NCBI GenBank assembly: GCA_026724425.1
Contig: JAIUCV010001140.1
Coordinates: 107,428 to 171,427, forward strand
DNA from: Erythrophleum ivorense
Taxonomy: Eukaryota; Streptophyta; Magnoliopsida; Fabales; Fabaceae
Length of the DNA: 64,000 nucleotides
Direction of reading: 5' to 3'
The translations under genes and the position numbers were made by a program. Positions 48,580-60,882 of the stretch are shown here, piece after piece. The notes beneath the pieces were generated by a model, which did not search any database, had not been told where the DNA came from, and worked only from the letters and a program-made list of their open reading frames with translations. The stretch's first letter is position 1. Each line of letters starts with the position of its first letter.

Positions 48580-48752
48580 ATTGGACCTTGTGAGTCCATG
48601 GTAGAGCTGTGGTGCAACTGCAACTCCTGTATGTGCTTCAATCGGGCACCAGGTTATTATCAAACCCCAGATGCACTGAGCCCTGGTTGTGCTCAATGGG
48701 GAGTAGGTGCCGTGGACGGGCCCCTCCCGGTGTTATTGGCCTTTAACATATG
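48580..48752 (+). repeat. Conserved family B block in B-5
   Basis: Same block as in the other B copies; lies just right of the B-6 insertion. Confidence 0.8.
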
Positions 48753-49559
48753 GAAATATAATTGCTAGTATGGGATAGCAATCATGATAGCCTAATTATT
48801 TTATTTACTGATATGACTAGCCTGTTTTCTGATACTTATGTGAAATCATGCATATATGTTAATTAGACTGGAATATATGATGGAATTTGCCTTGGTTACT
48901 AAGATTTATATCTCATCCGGTTTCATGGGTTATACTTTCAGGTGAAAACCCTTCGGGTAAGGATAAAAGAAAGCAAGTGGATGAAAATCCATGAACTCTA
49001 GCCATGTGTGGAGGAAGCTACACTTGGGCTAATTTGAGTAGAGTAGAAGCAATTTTGTTAATCTCGTATATATAACATCATCATGTAATCATATTGCCAA
49101 GTGTAGGCGTTTATATTTTGATTAGTTGGAATGTATTTATTAAGGAGTTAAGTCTCAATATAGCTTAGTTTTGGATATATGAACTTATAATATCTGATGT
49201 ATGAACTATGTTGAATTCATGATATGGTTTACTATTGGGAATGTCATCATGGGATATATTAGATTATTGATTTGAATCAGTGATGTATGGAATCTTTAAT
49301 GGAATGTATACTTGAATGGTAATTTCTGGAAGCTTATGAAATTCTATGGTTATTAATTTATGAACTTGTTGATATAGGGTAGTTGGAGGAGTAGAAATTG
49401 ACACTTAAGCCTTGAACTAGTATTGATAGATTAGCTGGATAATTAAGGTACATAAATACCATTAGAGTTGCATAAATTAAGGTAGAGTGGCCCTAGGGTG
49501 TTATTGGAAGGAGAGTGGAGAGTATGAAATAAGATTTTTAGAGTTGTAGAATCAGAAGG

Positions 49560-49975
49560 AATTTTGCTGCGGCCAAAATATTATTAGTCGCAGCCAATAG
49601 AGGCGAAGTTGCCCAGGGAGAGTACTAGAGAGCAATTCGCCACGGTGAAAAGTGGAATTAGCCGTGGCGAAATATGAGAGGTAAAACTGGGAGTCATCCA
49701 GAGGGTAATTCGCCACAGCTAAATGGGAATTGGCCGCGTTGAACTTTTGCTAGAATTTGTTGGGCGTTCCAGAGAGGAATTAGCTATGGCGAAAAGGGGA
49801 ATTGGCCACGGCCAATAGTGATAGGTGAGCGAGGTAGGTTCCAAGAGGCTTCCTCGTCGCGGCGCCATGTAGGTTAGCTGCGGTGAAGGTCCAACTCACC
49901 ATGGTGAAATTTGTGAAGTTAAGGAGTGAACCCGAGAGCAATTGGTCGTGGCACAAGGGCATTTAGCCACGGCTA
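49560..49975 (+). repeat. CpG module array in B-5, decayed
   Basis: The modules retain position and spacing, but many read GCCACGG, GCCGTGG, GCTATGG or ACCATGG, consistent with CG to TG/CA change of a GCCGCGG ancestor. Confidence 0.8.
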
Positions 49976-51522
49976 ATGGTCCCAAACCTTTATTTTAACC
50001 TAGAAATCTTTGTTTTTCATATGGTAACCCCAAGGGATGACTTATAAACATTGGTAGAAGACTCTTGTGAGTTGAAATTAATAGGTAATAGAATCAAAGG
50101 CTTATAAAATGAATGGTTGTTTCCCTAATGTAGATGAGTGCTTGTAATTATATGGTTGATGACTCTAATAACATTAAGATTCAAATTTTCTTGTATTTTC
50201 TAAATGTAATTAGTTGCAATGTCTTGTAACCCCAAATTATGATTATTAATCATGTATTTAATCTTAATTACAATGATTAGAAGTTAGGGTCATCACAACT
50301 AATCCATGTTTGAGGATTAGTATGGCCAAAAAGTAAAGAAAGTAATATTTATAAATTTTAGAAAGTCTAATGGTATACATTGTATCGTAAAACCTTAATC
50401 GGGCCCAAAAACTGATTTTTGTATTGTTGTAAGGCCCGATAGCTAATTTTAAAGGGCCAATAAGAGAAAAGGAGATATAATTAAGGTTTTAAAGAAGATG
50501 AAATCTAAATATAAATATAAAATAAAAAGGAAAGAAAAGAAAGGACTTTTGGCTAGTTTAAAGGATTAACCATAGTTAGCTTAGAAATTGACCATGGTTG
50601 AGTTAAAAAAATTAACCATGGTTACTAACCATCAAATAATCATAACTTAAGGGCTAAGAATGAACATCCAAGTGTGTGGCCAATAAATTTCTTGAAAAAG
50701 ATATTTAGTCATGAAATTAGAAAATCAAAAGAAAAAGAATGGAAGGTTAAGATTTGATCTTGAAAAGGTTGATCCAAGATCCCAAATTTGGTATGAACAC
50801 TTAACATAATTTAAATTCATCTTCTTCCTCTCCATTTAGCCATTTTTATGCACCACACAAGAAAGAGGGAAAAAAACGTGAAGAGGGAGCAAGGGAGGAA
50901 AACTGGAAGAGGAAGTGAAATCAAGTAAAAATACCACTATTTTTCACTAAATTTCTTCATCTTGTTCATTCTTCAATCATTTTCTCCAAAGGGCAGTTGC
51001 ATCTTCATCCTTTCTTCAAGGTGAGGTGCTGGTCCAAGGGGGAAAAGAAGGGACTTAAGTGTGAGAAAAGCAAAGGAAGCAATGATTAAGCTTAAAGAGT
51101 AAGTTTTCTCTACTTTGCACTTGAGAATCACATGGTTTAAGTAAGTTTTGTTAAAACCTAGTTATGGGTCACTCTTGGACAGCACGAGGATGATTAGGAA
51201 TGGAGTTTATATGTTGAATATGAAGGTCATATGAATGGATTTTATATGTTGAACATGAAGGCCATATGAGCTTAGTCATTATTGTTATGTGTTGGAACTT
51301 TGAAAAACACAAAGATTGTAAATTTTTGGAAAAATGGAAATTATAGGGAGATGCTGTCCAAATTTCCCAAAATTTTTTTTAGTGTTTTCTTAATGTCTTA
51401 GAGTCATCTATACCAAATTTTAGGTCCTATAACATAAAGGAAGAGGCTATGGAATTTTTAGAAACAAAGAAACTCAATTTTAGGCATAAAATGGGGCTAG
51501 GTTCTGTTATGACCAAAACGTA

Positions 51523-51837
51523 TTGTTGGGGCTAGAATTTGATAATTTTAAGCATTCCAATAGATTCAAAAGGGTATTTTTATCTAGGGATACCTATAGG
51601 AGAGCCCTTAAAACTTATGGAATAAAATCACTTAACTTTTGGCCAAGAAATGCACACTATTTGGCCATAGTGGTTTGGAAGGGAAGGAGTTGGATTTTTC
51701 CAATTCCAATGGTTCCAATGAGTTTAAAAGGGTCATATTACTTTAATAAGTGTGACGGGTCATGTCACGCAACCCTCAAAATAAAACTAGGTTGGAAAAT
51801 ATATAGCCAGTGGTGCAACCTAGATCATCTCCCTTAG
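51523..51837 (+). CDS. 104-codon ORF in D (hypothetical)
   Basis: Unrecognised. The N-terminal half is basic and aromatic (FLSRDTYRRALKTYGIKS near residues 19-36), vaguely like the start of Mutator-type transposase DNA-binding domains, but the Cys/His residues of that domain are absent. The ORF spans two imperfect copies of a phrase ('ttccaat..ttcaaaaggg', 'ttccaatgagtttaaaaggg'), which suggests non-coding repeat sequence. It begins soon after the leader-like part of D. Probably chance. Confidence 0.12.
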   Translation: MLGLEFDNFKHSNRFKRVFLSRDTYRRALKTYGIKSLNFWPRNAHYLAIVVWKGRSWIFPIPMVPMSLKGSYYFNKCDGSCHATLKIKLGWKIYSQWCNLDHLP

Positions 51838-54480
51838 AAATGAAGTTCAATATTTAATTGGGTTTTCTAAGTGCTAAAAGATCCTAAAACTATCTAATTT
51901 AGGGGAGGTTTGATTGACTTAAACTAAGTAAAATGAAATTGAAATAAAGTTCTTAAATTCTATCTAATTATATGAATTATGGTTAAATGATAGACTTGTG
52001 ACTAGCCTTCAATTGTGATTAATTCTAGCCTAAGAATCCCTATTCGTGTCCATAACAATGTATCTTGGGTTACCACTCAAAAATCAAGAGATTAACAAAG
52101 TAATGTTGTATTGAAACCTCAATCCTGCATTAAATCTTTAACTCTTGTCATTAGGATTAACGAACACTTCAATTTGATTGATTAATCTATTAATTAGCCA
52201 CTAAATTATCACCCTAGGAGATTCAATTAACCAATTAACTCCAATGAATCCTCAAATTAGACAATTAAGCACACCACTTATCACATGCATTTCATCAAAC
52301 ACCTTGATTGCACATATGAAAAATGGTAGAAAAATGAAAATTTAGCACTAAAATTAACCAATTAAACATCAATTGCTCTCCTAATTAGTGTCTAACCAGC
52401 TACTAATCATAAACTACATTAATTCCAGTCAATTAAAAGTTTAACCAAACAAATTTAATAACAAAAATCAATGTAGAAAGAGAGAAAAGAAAATAGGAAG
52501 CTTAGTTAAAATTCTGATTCTAATCCATGGATTTAAGCTTCTCCAAAGTCCTTTTCCAAGCTAATCACAAGATACAATTAAGCTCTCATTGGATGGATGG
52601 ATGGAAGTGAGAAGAATGAAGGAAATGGAGCTATGACGTGGTAGGGATGGATGTTGGATGGAGTGAATGAATGACGATAGGAGCGTTCTGAATGGAGTCA
52701 TAATTGGAATATTTATTCAATGGATTCAGTGTTACCTCCAGCCTCCTCATTAAAAATCACGTGCATAAGATGATGTGTGGCTCAATGGATGAGTTCTCCT
52801 TTTTTTTATGAATCCAGCTCCCACATGCTTGCTTTTCTTCTACCCGTTGCAATCCACGTTCTTTAATCACATATGCTGACGTGGTCATCTCATAACCCAT
52901 AGGTTCTTTTTAATCATGTGAGAAACCTCCAGCTCACTAACTCAAAGCTTTATGCATTATTCCAACATAATTCTTTAACTCGTGCTGCTCTTCATTTACG
53001 TGAAAACTGGTGGTGCTTCTTACGAGCTTTTTCTTTATTTCTTATCTAAGCTCCTTATGTAGCTTCTACCTAGTAACTCCTCTAGCTAAGAGCTCCTTCA
53101 TCCTCGCCTCCTTTCTTCCCCGTCATATCTTGCGTTAATCTCCCCCTCACCTCACATTCTTTCCTTCACGTTTTTACTCAACCAACTCTCTGTTATTTCT
53201 TTTCTCATGTTCTGCCCTTATGTAGCTTCTACTCTTCTAACCCGTAGCTTCCTTCTCTTGTGTTTCTTATTCGTGTAGCTATTTTTTCATCATTGTACTG
53301 TTCACATGCATGTAGAACTCAAGCCCTGTAGTTGCTGCATTGTTCTAGAGCTTCTTTTTATGTGTCTTGAGCTCAGCAACTCTTCTCTACCTTTATTCGT
53401 TCATGTTGCTTCCTTTATTCCTATTAAGCATGAAGCCTAGCTTTTTCCTCACACATACACACACGTGCCTTCTCATGCTTCTCTTCATTCTCAACTCTAA
53501 CTTTTCATTTAACTTGTGTTCACGTTCTACTTGATTATGTTTGTTGCTCATATAGCCTCTTGTTTCTGTTGTAACCCATGGTTACTTTTTCATTCACTCA
53601 ACATGTAGCTTCTCACGTAGCTTTTGAATCTTCCATGCATGTCTCTCTCTAGCCTATACTCCTCCTCTCAAGCTTCTTCTTTCCACATAGAACTTAAGCT
53701 CAAGTTTGCTTCTTCATTTGTTTTCGTGACTGTGTGAAATGGTATGCAGCAACGTGAATGAATGGAGGTGGGAATGAGGTGAAAGTGTAGCGTGATTGTG
53801 TAACATGAATTACCATGGCTTCATGTGAATGGGTGCAACATGAGAGTTATGCTGCATGTGTGAAGAATGTTGCTTCAACGTGAGTGCAGTGGAGTATGTG
53901 AATGAATATGAATGAAAGAGCTAGAAAATAGAGATCCCGTGGCTAGTGAGTGCATTGAAACTCTTGTGATGTGAGTGAAATGCTTCTATGTGTGTTCAAG
54001 TGAGTGCATTGTTATGGTGTGTGAGTGAGCTGCCCTCTATCCCAAAATCCCTCTTTCTAGTTGCAAAGTGTAACTTCCTTCACATAGTTCAGCTTTTGAT
54101 TCAATCTTGAAGCTTTAATCATTTTCCAAATTAATTTCCATCCTTAAAATTCCCATTGCCCAACAAAAAATCTGCACAAATAGTAAGAACAATTCAATAG
54201 GAAAATTCACAAAATCATTTAAAGAAATTTATGCATTAAAATCAATCATTTTGCAATTTAATTCCTAAAGTGCAGAAAATGGCCATTAAATTCAATTATC
54301 ATCTAATAAAATGCAATAAGCCATATTCAATTATTAAAGTGCCAAAATTAGGGAGAATAAAGTATATGAAAATTAGCAATTATCAAAGTGCCTTTGGAAT
54401 GATGAGAAAAGGCTTAGAATAAAAGTCAAAGTTTATCCCCTTAACTATGTAAAGTGTTGACCAAAACACATGTCTCATAG
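51838..54480. other. Probable further insertion in D, unclassified
   Basis: The base composition changes at both ends. The first part (51900-52500) is AT-rich and resembles in style the unclassified element at 38614. The middle (52790-53720) is pyrimidine-rich with repeated GTAGCTTCT words, and the end (53740-54050) is purine/GT-rich. Neither termini nor a target duplication could be fixed. No gene seen. Confidence 0.4.
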
Positions 54481-54997
54481 AAGGAGTATGTTTTTCCAAA
54501 ATCTAAGTTTATAAATGAGTTTGGCATGTCTAAATCAAGGGGGGAGGGTTCAAGAATGATTTTAGGGCTTGTAAATAAAATGTCAAAATTGAGCCTAAAA
54601 GTTAACTCTTAGTTAAAATAAAGGAATTATGGGAATTTAAGCAATTTTAAGGATTTAAGGTCTATGTGTTGATGGTAATGAATCATCATTATGATTATAA
54701 GGTTAGTATTTATTTGGGAACTCTAAAAGCAAATGGACCGAGTTCTGAGGCTTGAGAAGCAAAATTTGCTAAGTTAGTAGTTTTCCTTTCCTTTCTTTAA
54801 ACTTGTATGTTTGTATAATGATGAGTGTTATACTATATCAAATTGTCATTTATGCTATAAGATGAGACATGTATGTTTGGATTGTGCTTCGCATTGCATG
54901 AAATTCCTTACATTACTATGTGGTATATGGCACCTTGATTGGCAGTATGTTTTGTACTTACATGCTTGCTTATGAATAAGATTAGTTTACTACTACA

Positions 54998-55043
54998 GAG
55001 ATTTCATAATCTCACCTCAAATATAACCCATGCTAGGTTGAAG
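54998..55043 (+). other. Hairpin plus GCTAGGTTGAAG module in D
   Basis: GAGATTTCATAATCTC (54998-55013) is a perfect 6-bp stem with a TCAT loop; GCTAGGTTGAAG follows at 55032-55043. Same layout as in families A and B. Confidence 0.65.
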
Positions 55044-55269
55044 TTCAAACAAAAAAAGGGCAAAGGGTATGGAGGCATAAATCGATGACTTTACTTTTAT
55101 GCATTACATTTTGTAATGTAATTAAATATTTTGGATTACTGCGTGTATAAGTTATGTTATAATACTGTAAGGTAATAAAGTATGTAATAATGTGCATACT
55201 CAACCTTTAAGTAAAAAACATATGATTAGCATGCCTAAAATGCAAAGATGCATGTATTTATATAAAGGC

Positions 55270-55291
55270 ATAATAATAATAATAATAATAT
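55270..55291 (+). repeat. (TAA)n microsatellite
   Basis: About seven TAA/ATA repeats within D. Confidence 0.9.
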
Positions 55292-56889
55292 GACAAATGA
55301 GGGGTAAAACTGTCCAATTTAAATTAGGGGCAATTTTATATGTATTAATATGTATTCCTCTGAGTAAGTATTTTTTTCTTGTAAAGGACTTAGAGAGCTT
55401 GAATTAGAGCCTTGAAACAACCTCATACAATTTTTCTATAATTAATTATGTATTTTCAAATTTGGACAAAATTTTGGAAATGACCAAATGAATAGTAAAA
55501 TTGTATGAGGAAGTTTTTAAAAGAAAAATTTTAATAAATTCAGGTTTCCATTGACTCTTGTAAGTTCAATATGAGGTATTAGTAGTAAGAAAGATGTTAT
55601 ATAGTAAGGTATGACAAAAAGTCCTAAGAAAATTGGGTGAGGCTAGACCAACATCCCTTGGAGCCTGTGTTTGACATGTATGAGTTTATGTGATATGGAA
55701 ATTTGTTTATCTATATTCATTAGGAGCTTTTATGGCATACTTGCATTCTTTGACATGTAAATGTACCATATATGCATGTTTGAAAAGGTAAAGAGCTATT
55801 GGGATTCTTTGAATTTAACACCACCCCACATATGTCTAACCATGTCTAGGTGAAACTCAAGGAACAAGAAATGGGAGCCAAGCACCATGAGGCATAGGAC
55901 TTTAACAATAGAATAGAAAATTTCATATTTTGATGTCAAATTTTGTACCTAAATGATGTATATGTCATGTAAACCCTTAAGCATATATAAGAGCATGTAA
56001 TTATGATGTATGAATGGAATTTGGAACCAAATGAATGGTTATGTGAGTTTTTGACATCCTTATGCTTTGATGTCTATGTATGTAAGAACAACTAGGATAG
56101 TGATTTTGAGATGTATGATGATTTGGACCATTTAGAATGCTGCATAGGCTATGTTTATGCTTTTGGATGTACTCAAATGGTTGTGGAATGATTAGAAGAC
56201 CATTTGGTGCAAATTTGACCTCCAAAATTGAGATAATCTTGAGGTGAACCACAACTGACCAAATGGTCGATTTTGAGTATGAAATTTGGCATGATTATAG
56301 GTGTCATTTAGAGTTTTTCAAAAACCCAAAGAGCACCTAATTTGGAACTCTAGAGAACTTATTATGAATTTTTAAAATTGGCCAAATTATGTAGAATTCT
56401 CCCAGTCATTGTTCATATGGTTAGTTTGCATTTTTATGTCATTCATGGGCCAAATCGAATCCAATGGTCATGAAATTTTATAGACATAAATTAGATATTG
56501 ATAGCCACCAAGAGCACCACATTTGGAGTTCTGTAGAAGGAAAAATAAATTTTTGAAGTTTGATTTCAATTGTAGGACATATTAGTGAATAGTATTACTA
56601 TTCCATCAAATTTTGTAGGGCAAACCTTGTCTTTTTTATCTGAAATATTTATGGTAGTTAGAGGACATCCATAGCTTTCTAGAATAGTATAATTTCTATG
56701 ATTTCAATTTTTCTAGAGTTCATTATGATTTTCCAAAATTCATATCAGAATATGGAATGTATGGCAAAATGCAAAGTGAGATGTTATTTTGTGTTCTATG
56801 GCTTGGACCTGAGTTTTGAGCTTCTAATTGCGATAATTTTGGTTAAACAAATGTGTTATGGATGAAAAATGAATTTGGTAAACTCACAT

Positions 56890-58458
56890 TGTAATGAATG
56901 GTAAATTCCGTCAAATGATAAAATGAGCTGTATAAACTAAAATGAGCTAGAAAATGTCCTGAAAATTTTGGGTAGTGTCCTAGGCTCCTAAAAATAATAA
57001 TCCTAGGCTCAAACAAAAGGAAAAATAGAGCTAGGATGGCAAAACAAAATTGTTACGAAATTGACGAAATGTAATGATATTTTTGTAAATATGTGCAAAT
57101 TTTGAAAAAACACACAGGAGGGATTTTTAAATGGAAAATTTGAGTTTCCCAAGGTTCTTAGAGGCCTCAAAAACCATGGGAAGCCTTAGGATAGTTAAAG
57201 CCCCTTCGGTGTTCATTTTCCAATGATGGTGAACCAGAACTTGGATGGATTCATTCAGGAAGGTTTTAGCTCTAATTTGAGTGATTCCAAAGACATTTTA
57301 TTAAATTGGGAACCTAAATTTTATAATTAAAAAGACAGTTCTAAAAAAGGAGTTAAAACAAAGCCAAAACAAAATTGCCATTATAGAAGGATGAAATTGG
57401 AATTTTTGAAAAAGCTAGTTTCTTGAATGTTCCATAAGCTTCATGACTCTTCTCCCCTTATTTAGGTCGACCTTCTCTACCCAAAATATAGAAAAAAGAA
57501 GCTCTCTCTTGGGCGCACAAGAGGAGGAGAAAAAGGAAGGAAGAAACCAAGGAAAAGGTAAGGAAATTTAAGGAATTTCATGCTTCTCCTTCTTCCAATT
57601 TTGTTCCTCTCCTTCTTAACTCTCTTTCTTTGGTTTTATTGAATGGATTGGTTCTGTTTTGAGTCCAGAACCAAAGGAAGGAGTTCAAATTCCTTGAGGA
57701 CAAGCAAACCAAGAAGAAAAAGTCTTGAAACCAAGCTTGAATCCAAGGTATTTCATGGTTTTATTGCTTCTTCTCTTTGCTTCTTTCTTGTGCATAATTC
57801 GGCCAACCTAGGGATGAGTAGGAGGGCATGAATTTTGGGTAGAACCAAAGGTGAATCATAGGAAAAAGAGTGTGAGGATTAAGATTACACAAAGAAATTA
57901 AAGAAAGAACTAATGGAAATTAAGTTAGGAAAGTGTAGGGATTCTTTAGAGTTTTGTAAAATCTGATTTAAGTGTTCCATTGGGCTTCTAAGACCTCTAG
58001 AAAGCCTCCCAAGTGGCTCCCCCATTAAGGAAAAATCAAAAGCTCCATAAACCTCCTTTTGTGTACATGGTTCGACTAAGGAAAAAGCATAAGGCTAAAG
58101 GATGTTTTAATTTATTCTAGCCTTGGTTTGAGACTCTATATGATGTTGAAAGATGGGAGGAACCATTGGAAAAAATTTAGGAGCCATAGGTTGGGAGATG
58201 GGACAATAGTGCCTATAATGGTGCCTTATGAAGCAACTTGATTTTTCAATTATGCAAATGAATGTGTGAGGGCTCCAAGGACCTTGAATGAGGTCAAGAG
58301 ACCTAGAAATGAAAACAGAATGGAGCCTAGAGCTTGAATGATAAAACTTGCTTCAATAGGCCATTTATGAAACCATTATGCCACTTATAGAACCAAGTGT
58401 ATGTTTAAGAATGAATTTGGTATCTTGGCTTACTTCAAGTGTGTAATTATGTGCTATT
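56890..58458 (+). mobile_element. LTR family A, copy A9 (5' part), inserted in A8
   Basis: It starts TGTAATGAATGG in the A8 phrase 'ggtaaactcacat'; CACAT (56885-56889) should be its left target duplication. It is closest to A3: both share the unusual 5' region with 'aaaatgagc(c/t)gtataaa'. It is cut at 58458 by the insertion of A10 and should continue beyond the window. AAAAGGTAAGG near 57555 and AAGGTATTTC near 57746 are donor-like. Confidence 0.85.
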
Positions 58459-60882
58459 TGTAACACCATAATTTTATAACTCATTCCACATGCATGTTAA
58501 GCTTCCTTCCATTACCACACAAAAAGAGAAAGGAAAACTCAATAAAAATACTTAATTTCTTTATGTTGCATAGTAGATGAATTCTTCATTTGGTATCCTA
58601 TAGATCGTACAAACTCATTCAACTCATTATCATATTTAATTACACTAATAAAACTTAAAACCATCTAAGGAAGTGGCCTAAAACTTGTGCAAATGGATGG
58701 AATACACAAAAACAATAGGTGCAGCCTCGGCCAGAATTTCCAACTTTCTGTCATAAATTTTGAAAAATCATAACTAATTTTAGAAATATTGAAATCATGC
58801 ATTCTTTACCATTATAGAAAGCTATAGATGTGTAATTTATGTAAAAACATGTCTAGGCCTTAACAGGGGCTGCCAGCCACCAGAAATGGATGGAATAGTA
58901 ACAGAGATCGACTATCATCCCTAGTATTGACCTTCAACTTCAAGAATTCATATCTTCCTGCTCAGAGGTCCAATTTGGGGTGATCTCAGTGGCCATGGAA
59001 AGCTTATCATGTATAGTTTACGTATATATAATTTCATAAGCATTAGACATCATTTGGATCTCGAATAATGTAACCCAAGTTTCTGACCATATAAACAGTG
59101 TCTGTATCAGTTCAGTAGAAAAAAGCCAATTTTGGAAATTCATAATTAATTCCATAGAGCTCCAAATAATCTAGCCTTTGGCTTTCCAAAAAGCTCTAGA
59201 TAAGATCTATATTTGTACTAAATTTTATGGGCAAATTCATTCATTTGGTTAGATCTTGACGTTAGGTTGTGAAATAGTCACTTTTAAGCCTTACAAAGGG
59301 TCCAAATGATCCAATTTTGAGTTCTAAGGCAACCATAACTACTTGAGCATGTGGAAATGCACCAAAATGACCTTTTAAATGTGTCTCAAAGGTGCATAAA
59401 CCCAAAATTTGAAAATCCACTCTCTCACCCTATGCCATACACAAGATCACACGTGCTTTGCATTGTCATTCACCACCCAAAATGCACATTACCATTCATT
59501 TGACACTAAAACTCATACATACATCAAAAATTTAGGTAATTACATATGTTCAAATGATTACATAACAAATGTATCATAGGATTACATCATATGCCTTGTG
59601 TATAGCTAAAAAAGAGACAAAACTAGGCATTTTGATGTCAAGCTCTCATCTTCCAAGTTGATGGCTTCCATTACCTTGCTCACTTGGTCCACCTAGCATG
59701 TTAAGAATTGGAGAGAAGGGAATGAGATTTAAAGAATCCCAATAGATCATCTCCCTTTCAATCACACATAAAGAATGCAAAACAAGTCTTAAAAATGCAT
59801 GCATGAACATCAAGAAGTGTATGATCATTCAAGAAGCATTCTTAGCACTTGAACAAGTCATACAAAGCATACATAGGCTTGCCAAGTAAGTTGATTACCC
59901 TCACCCATTCTCTTATGGATTTTGGACTTGCCTCACCCATTTTCTCTAGGAGGTTTGACTCAACCTTACTCTTGGGAGACTCTTTGCTTTGTCTCAACCA
60001 ATTCTAAGGGTTCTTGGCTCATCCTCACTATGGTTAAGCATTCTTGGCTTCACCATACTCAAGCAAACCCAAGCAAACATACAAGGCATCATTTGAAAAC
60101 ATATTACAATATCATGGTACCATAATACACATGCATATATTAGAACAATTTTAATGGCTTAAAACACACATATACATATTCAAAGACAAGTCAAGCACAT
60201 ATTTATGTATGAGAAAAAGAGAAGTGAGCTACCTTTATTGTAACTACACACCTTTTTCTCTTGGAAATGCTCTCCCTTCCTTGGCCTCACACACACAAAC
60301 GTGTGGGATTTGTTTCTCTTGGCCTAAACACAATATATGGGAGCCAATTAGGTTCTTTGAGTCATTTCTAAAGCCATACATCTTCCTTAAATACTAACTT
60401 GGTCTAATAACCCCTTTTATGGTTCCAAAATGCACCTAATGAAGCAAAATCCATCAATTGAGTTTTAGACTCCATTCTTTCCTTTCATTTATGATTCTTG
60501 ACTCCTTTTAAGCCTCTTGGAGCCATCACATAATTAAAATAAGGAGCCTAACTAGGTGTTGCTTCTTTAGGTCATATTATGAAACATATAAGTCCATATC
60601 ATTTTCTATGGGTTCTAAATTCTTTCCAAGGCTTCCTCTCATCTTCATTTATCATATATGACTTAGAAATGGGTTTGGAACAAATTAAAACTACCCCTAG
60701 GTGTCCCAACTACACTAAGCCATGGCTATGCTCCTTAAGGCTAGTCTTGGAGTTTGCTTAGTTTTTTTAATAGAAGATGCAAATGGGGAGCCTTCTAGGG
60801 ATCTTAAGAGCTCATTTAAACATTTATTTAGGCCTAGAAATCATTATATCAAATTAGATTTTGCAAGGGACGCTTGAAAACC
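58459..60882 (-). mobile_element. LTR family A, copy A10 (3' part), minus strand, inserted in A9
   Basis: On the plus strand it begins TGTAACACCATAA; CTATT (58454-58458) is the presumed left target duplication. It runs through the short-ORF region (decayed), the hairpin (near 59725-59745) and GGTAGCTCAC (minus) near 60224. It is cut at 60882 by A11; the rest, about 1.3 kb, should follow A11 outside the window. Confidence 0.85.

Larger units (their letters stand above)
44553..50297 (+). mobile_element. Solo LTR family B, copy B-5, TSD ACTGA/ACTAA, hosting B-6
   Basis: It starts TGTAACACCCC and ends GGTCATCACA. The flanks are ACTGA (44548-44552) and ACTAA (50298-50302), one mismatch. The pieces 44553-45633 and 48526-50297 total about 2.85 kb. 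The conserved block (48580-48752), hairpin (near 48898-48913), 'tttcaggtgaaaacc' (near 48938) and CpG array (49560-49975) lie in the right piece. CpG decay is advanced. Confidence 0.94.
43940..55616 (+). mobile_element. Element D, TSD AAAAG, hosting B-5
   Basis: It starts TGTAACATGTG and ends GGTATGACA, with perfect AAAAG duplications at 43935-43939 and 55617-55621. Removing it rejoins the A8 phrase 'aatccaaaagtcctaag', as seen uninterrupted in A7 near 29815. Its own DNA is 43940-44552 and 50303-55616. The latter probably contains a further insertion of about 2.5 kb (51.9-54.5 kb); without that, D would be about 3.3-3.4 kb, like an A LTR. It has a purine-rich leader (50868-50925), donor-like sites (51020, 51096, 51136) and the hairpin GAGATTTCATAATCTC. 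No recognised coding domain. Confidence 0.88.
42005..56889 (+). mobile_element. LTR family A, copy A8 (5' truncated), hosting D and A9
   Basis: The left piece 42005-43939 starts about 0.1 kb inside the LTR ('gtcaaataaaattagg') directly after gag, with no terminus or TSD, so its 5' end was lost. The right piece 55622-56889 continues to 'ggtaaactcacat', where A9 is inserted. TATA-like TTTTATATATCAC is at 42505-42513, donor-like AAGGTAAG sites are at about 42633 and 42819, and the hairpin is degenerate near 55799 ('gggattctttgaattta'). The 3' end lies outside the window. Confidence 0.8.

Noticed and set aside
51523..51837. Mutator-transposase-like start in D
   Set aside because: The resemblance is limited to one short basic stretch and the metal-binding residues are missing; kept only as a low-confidence ORF.
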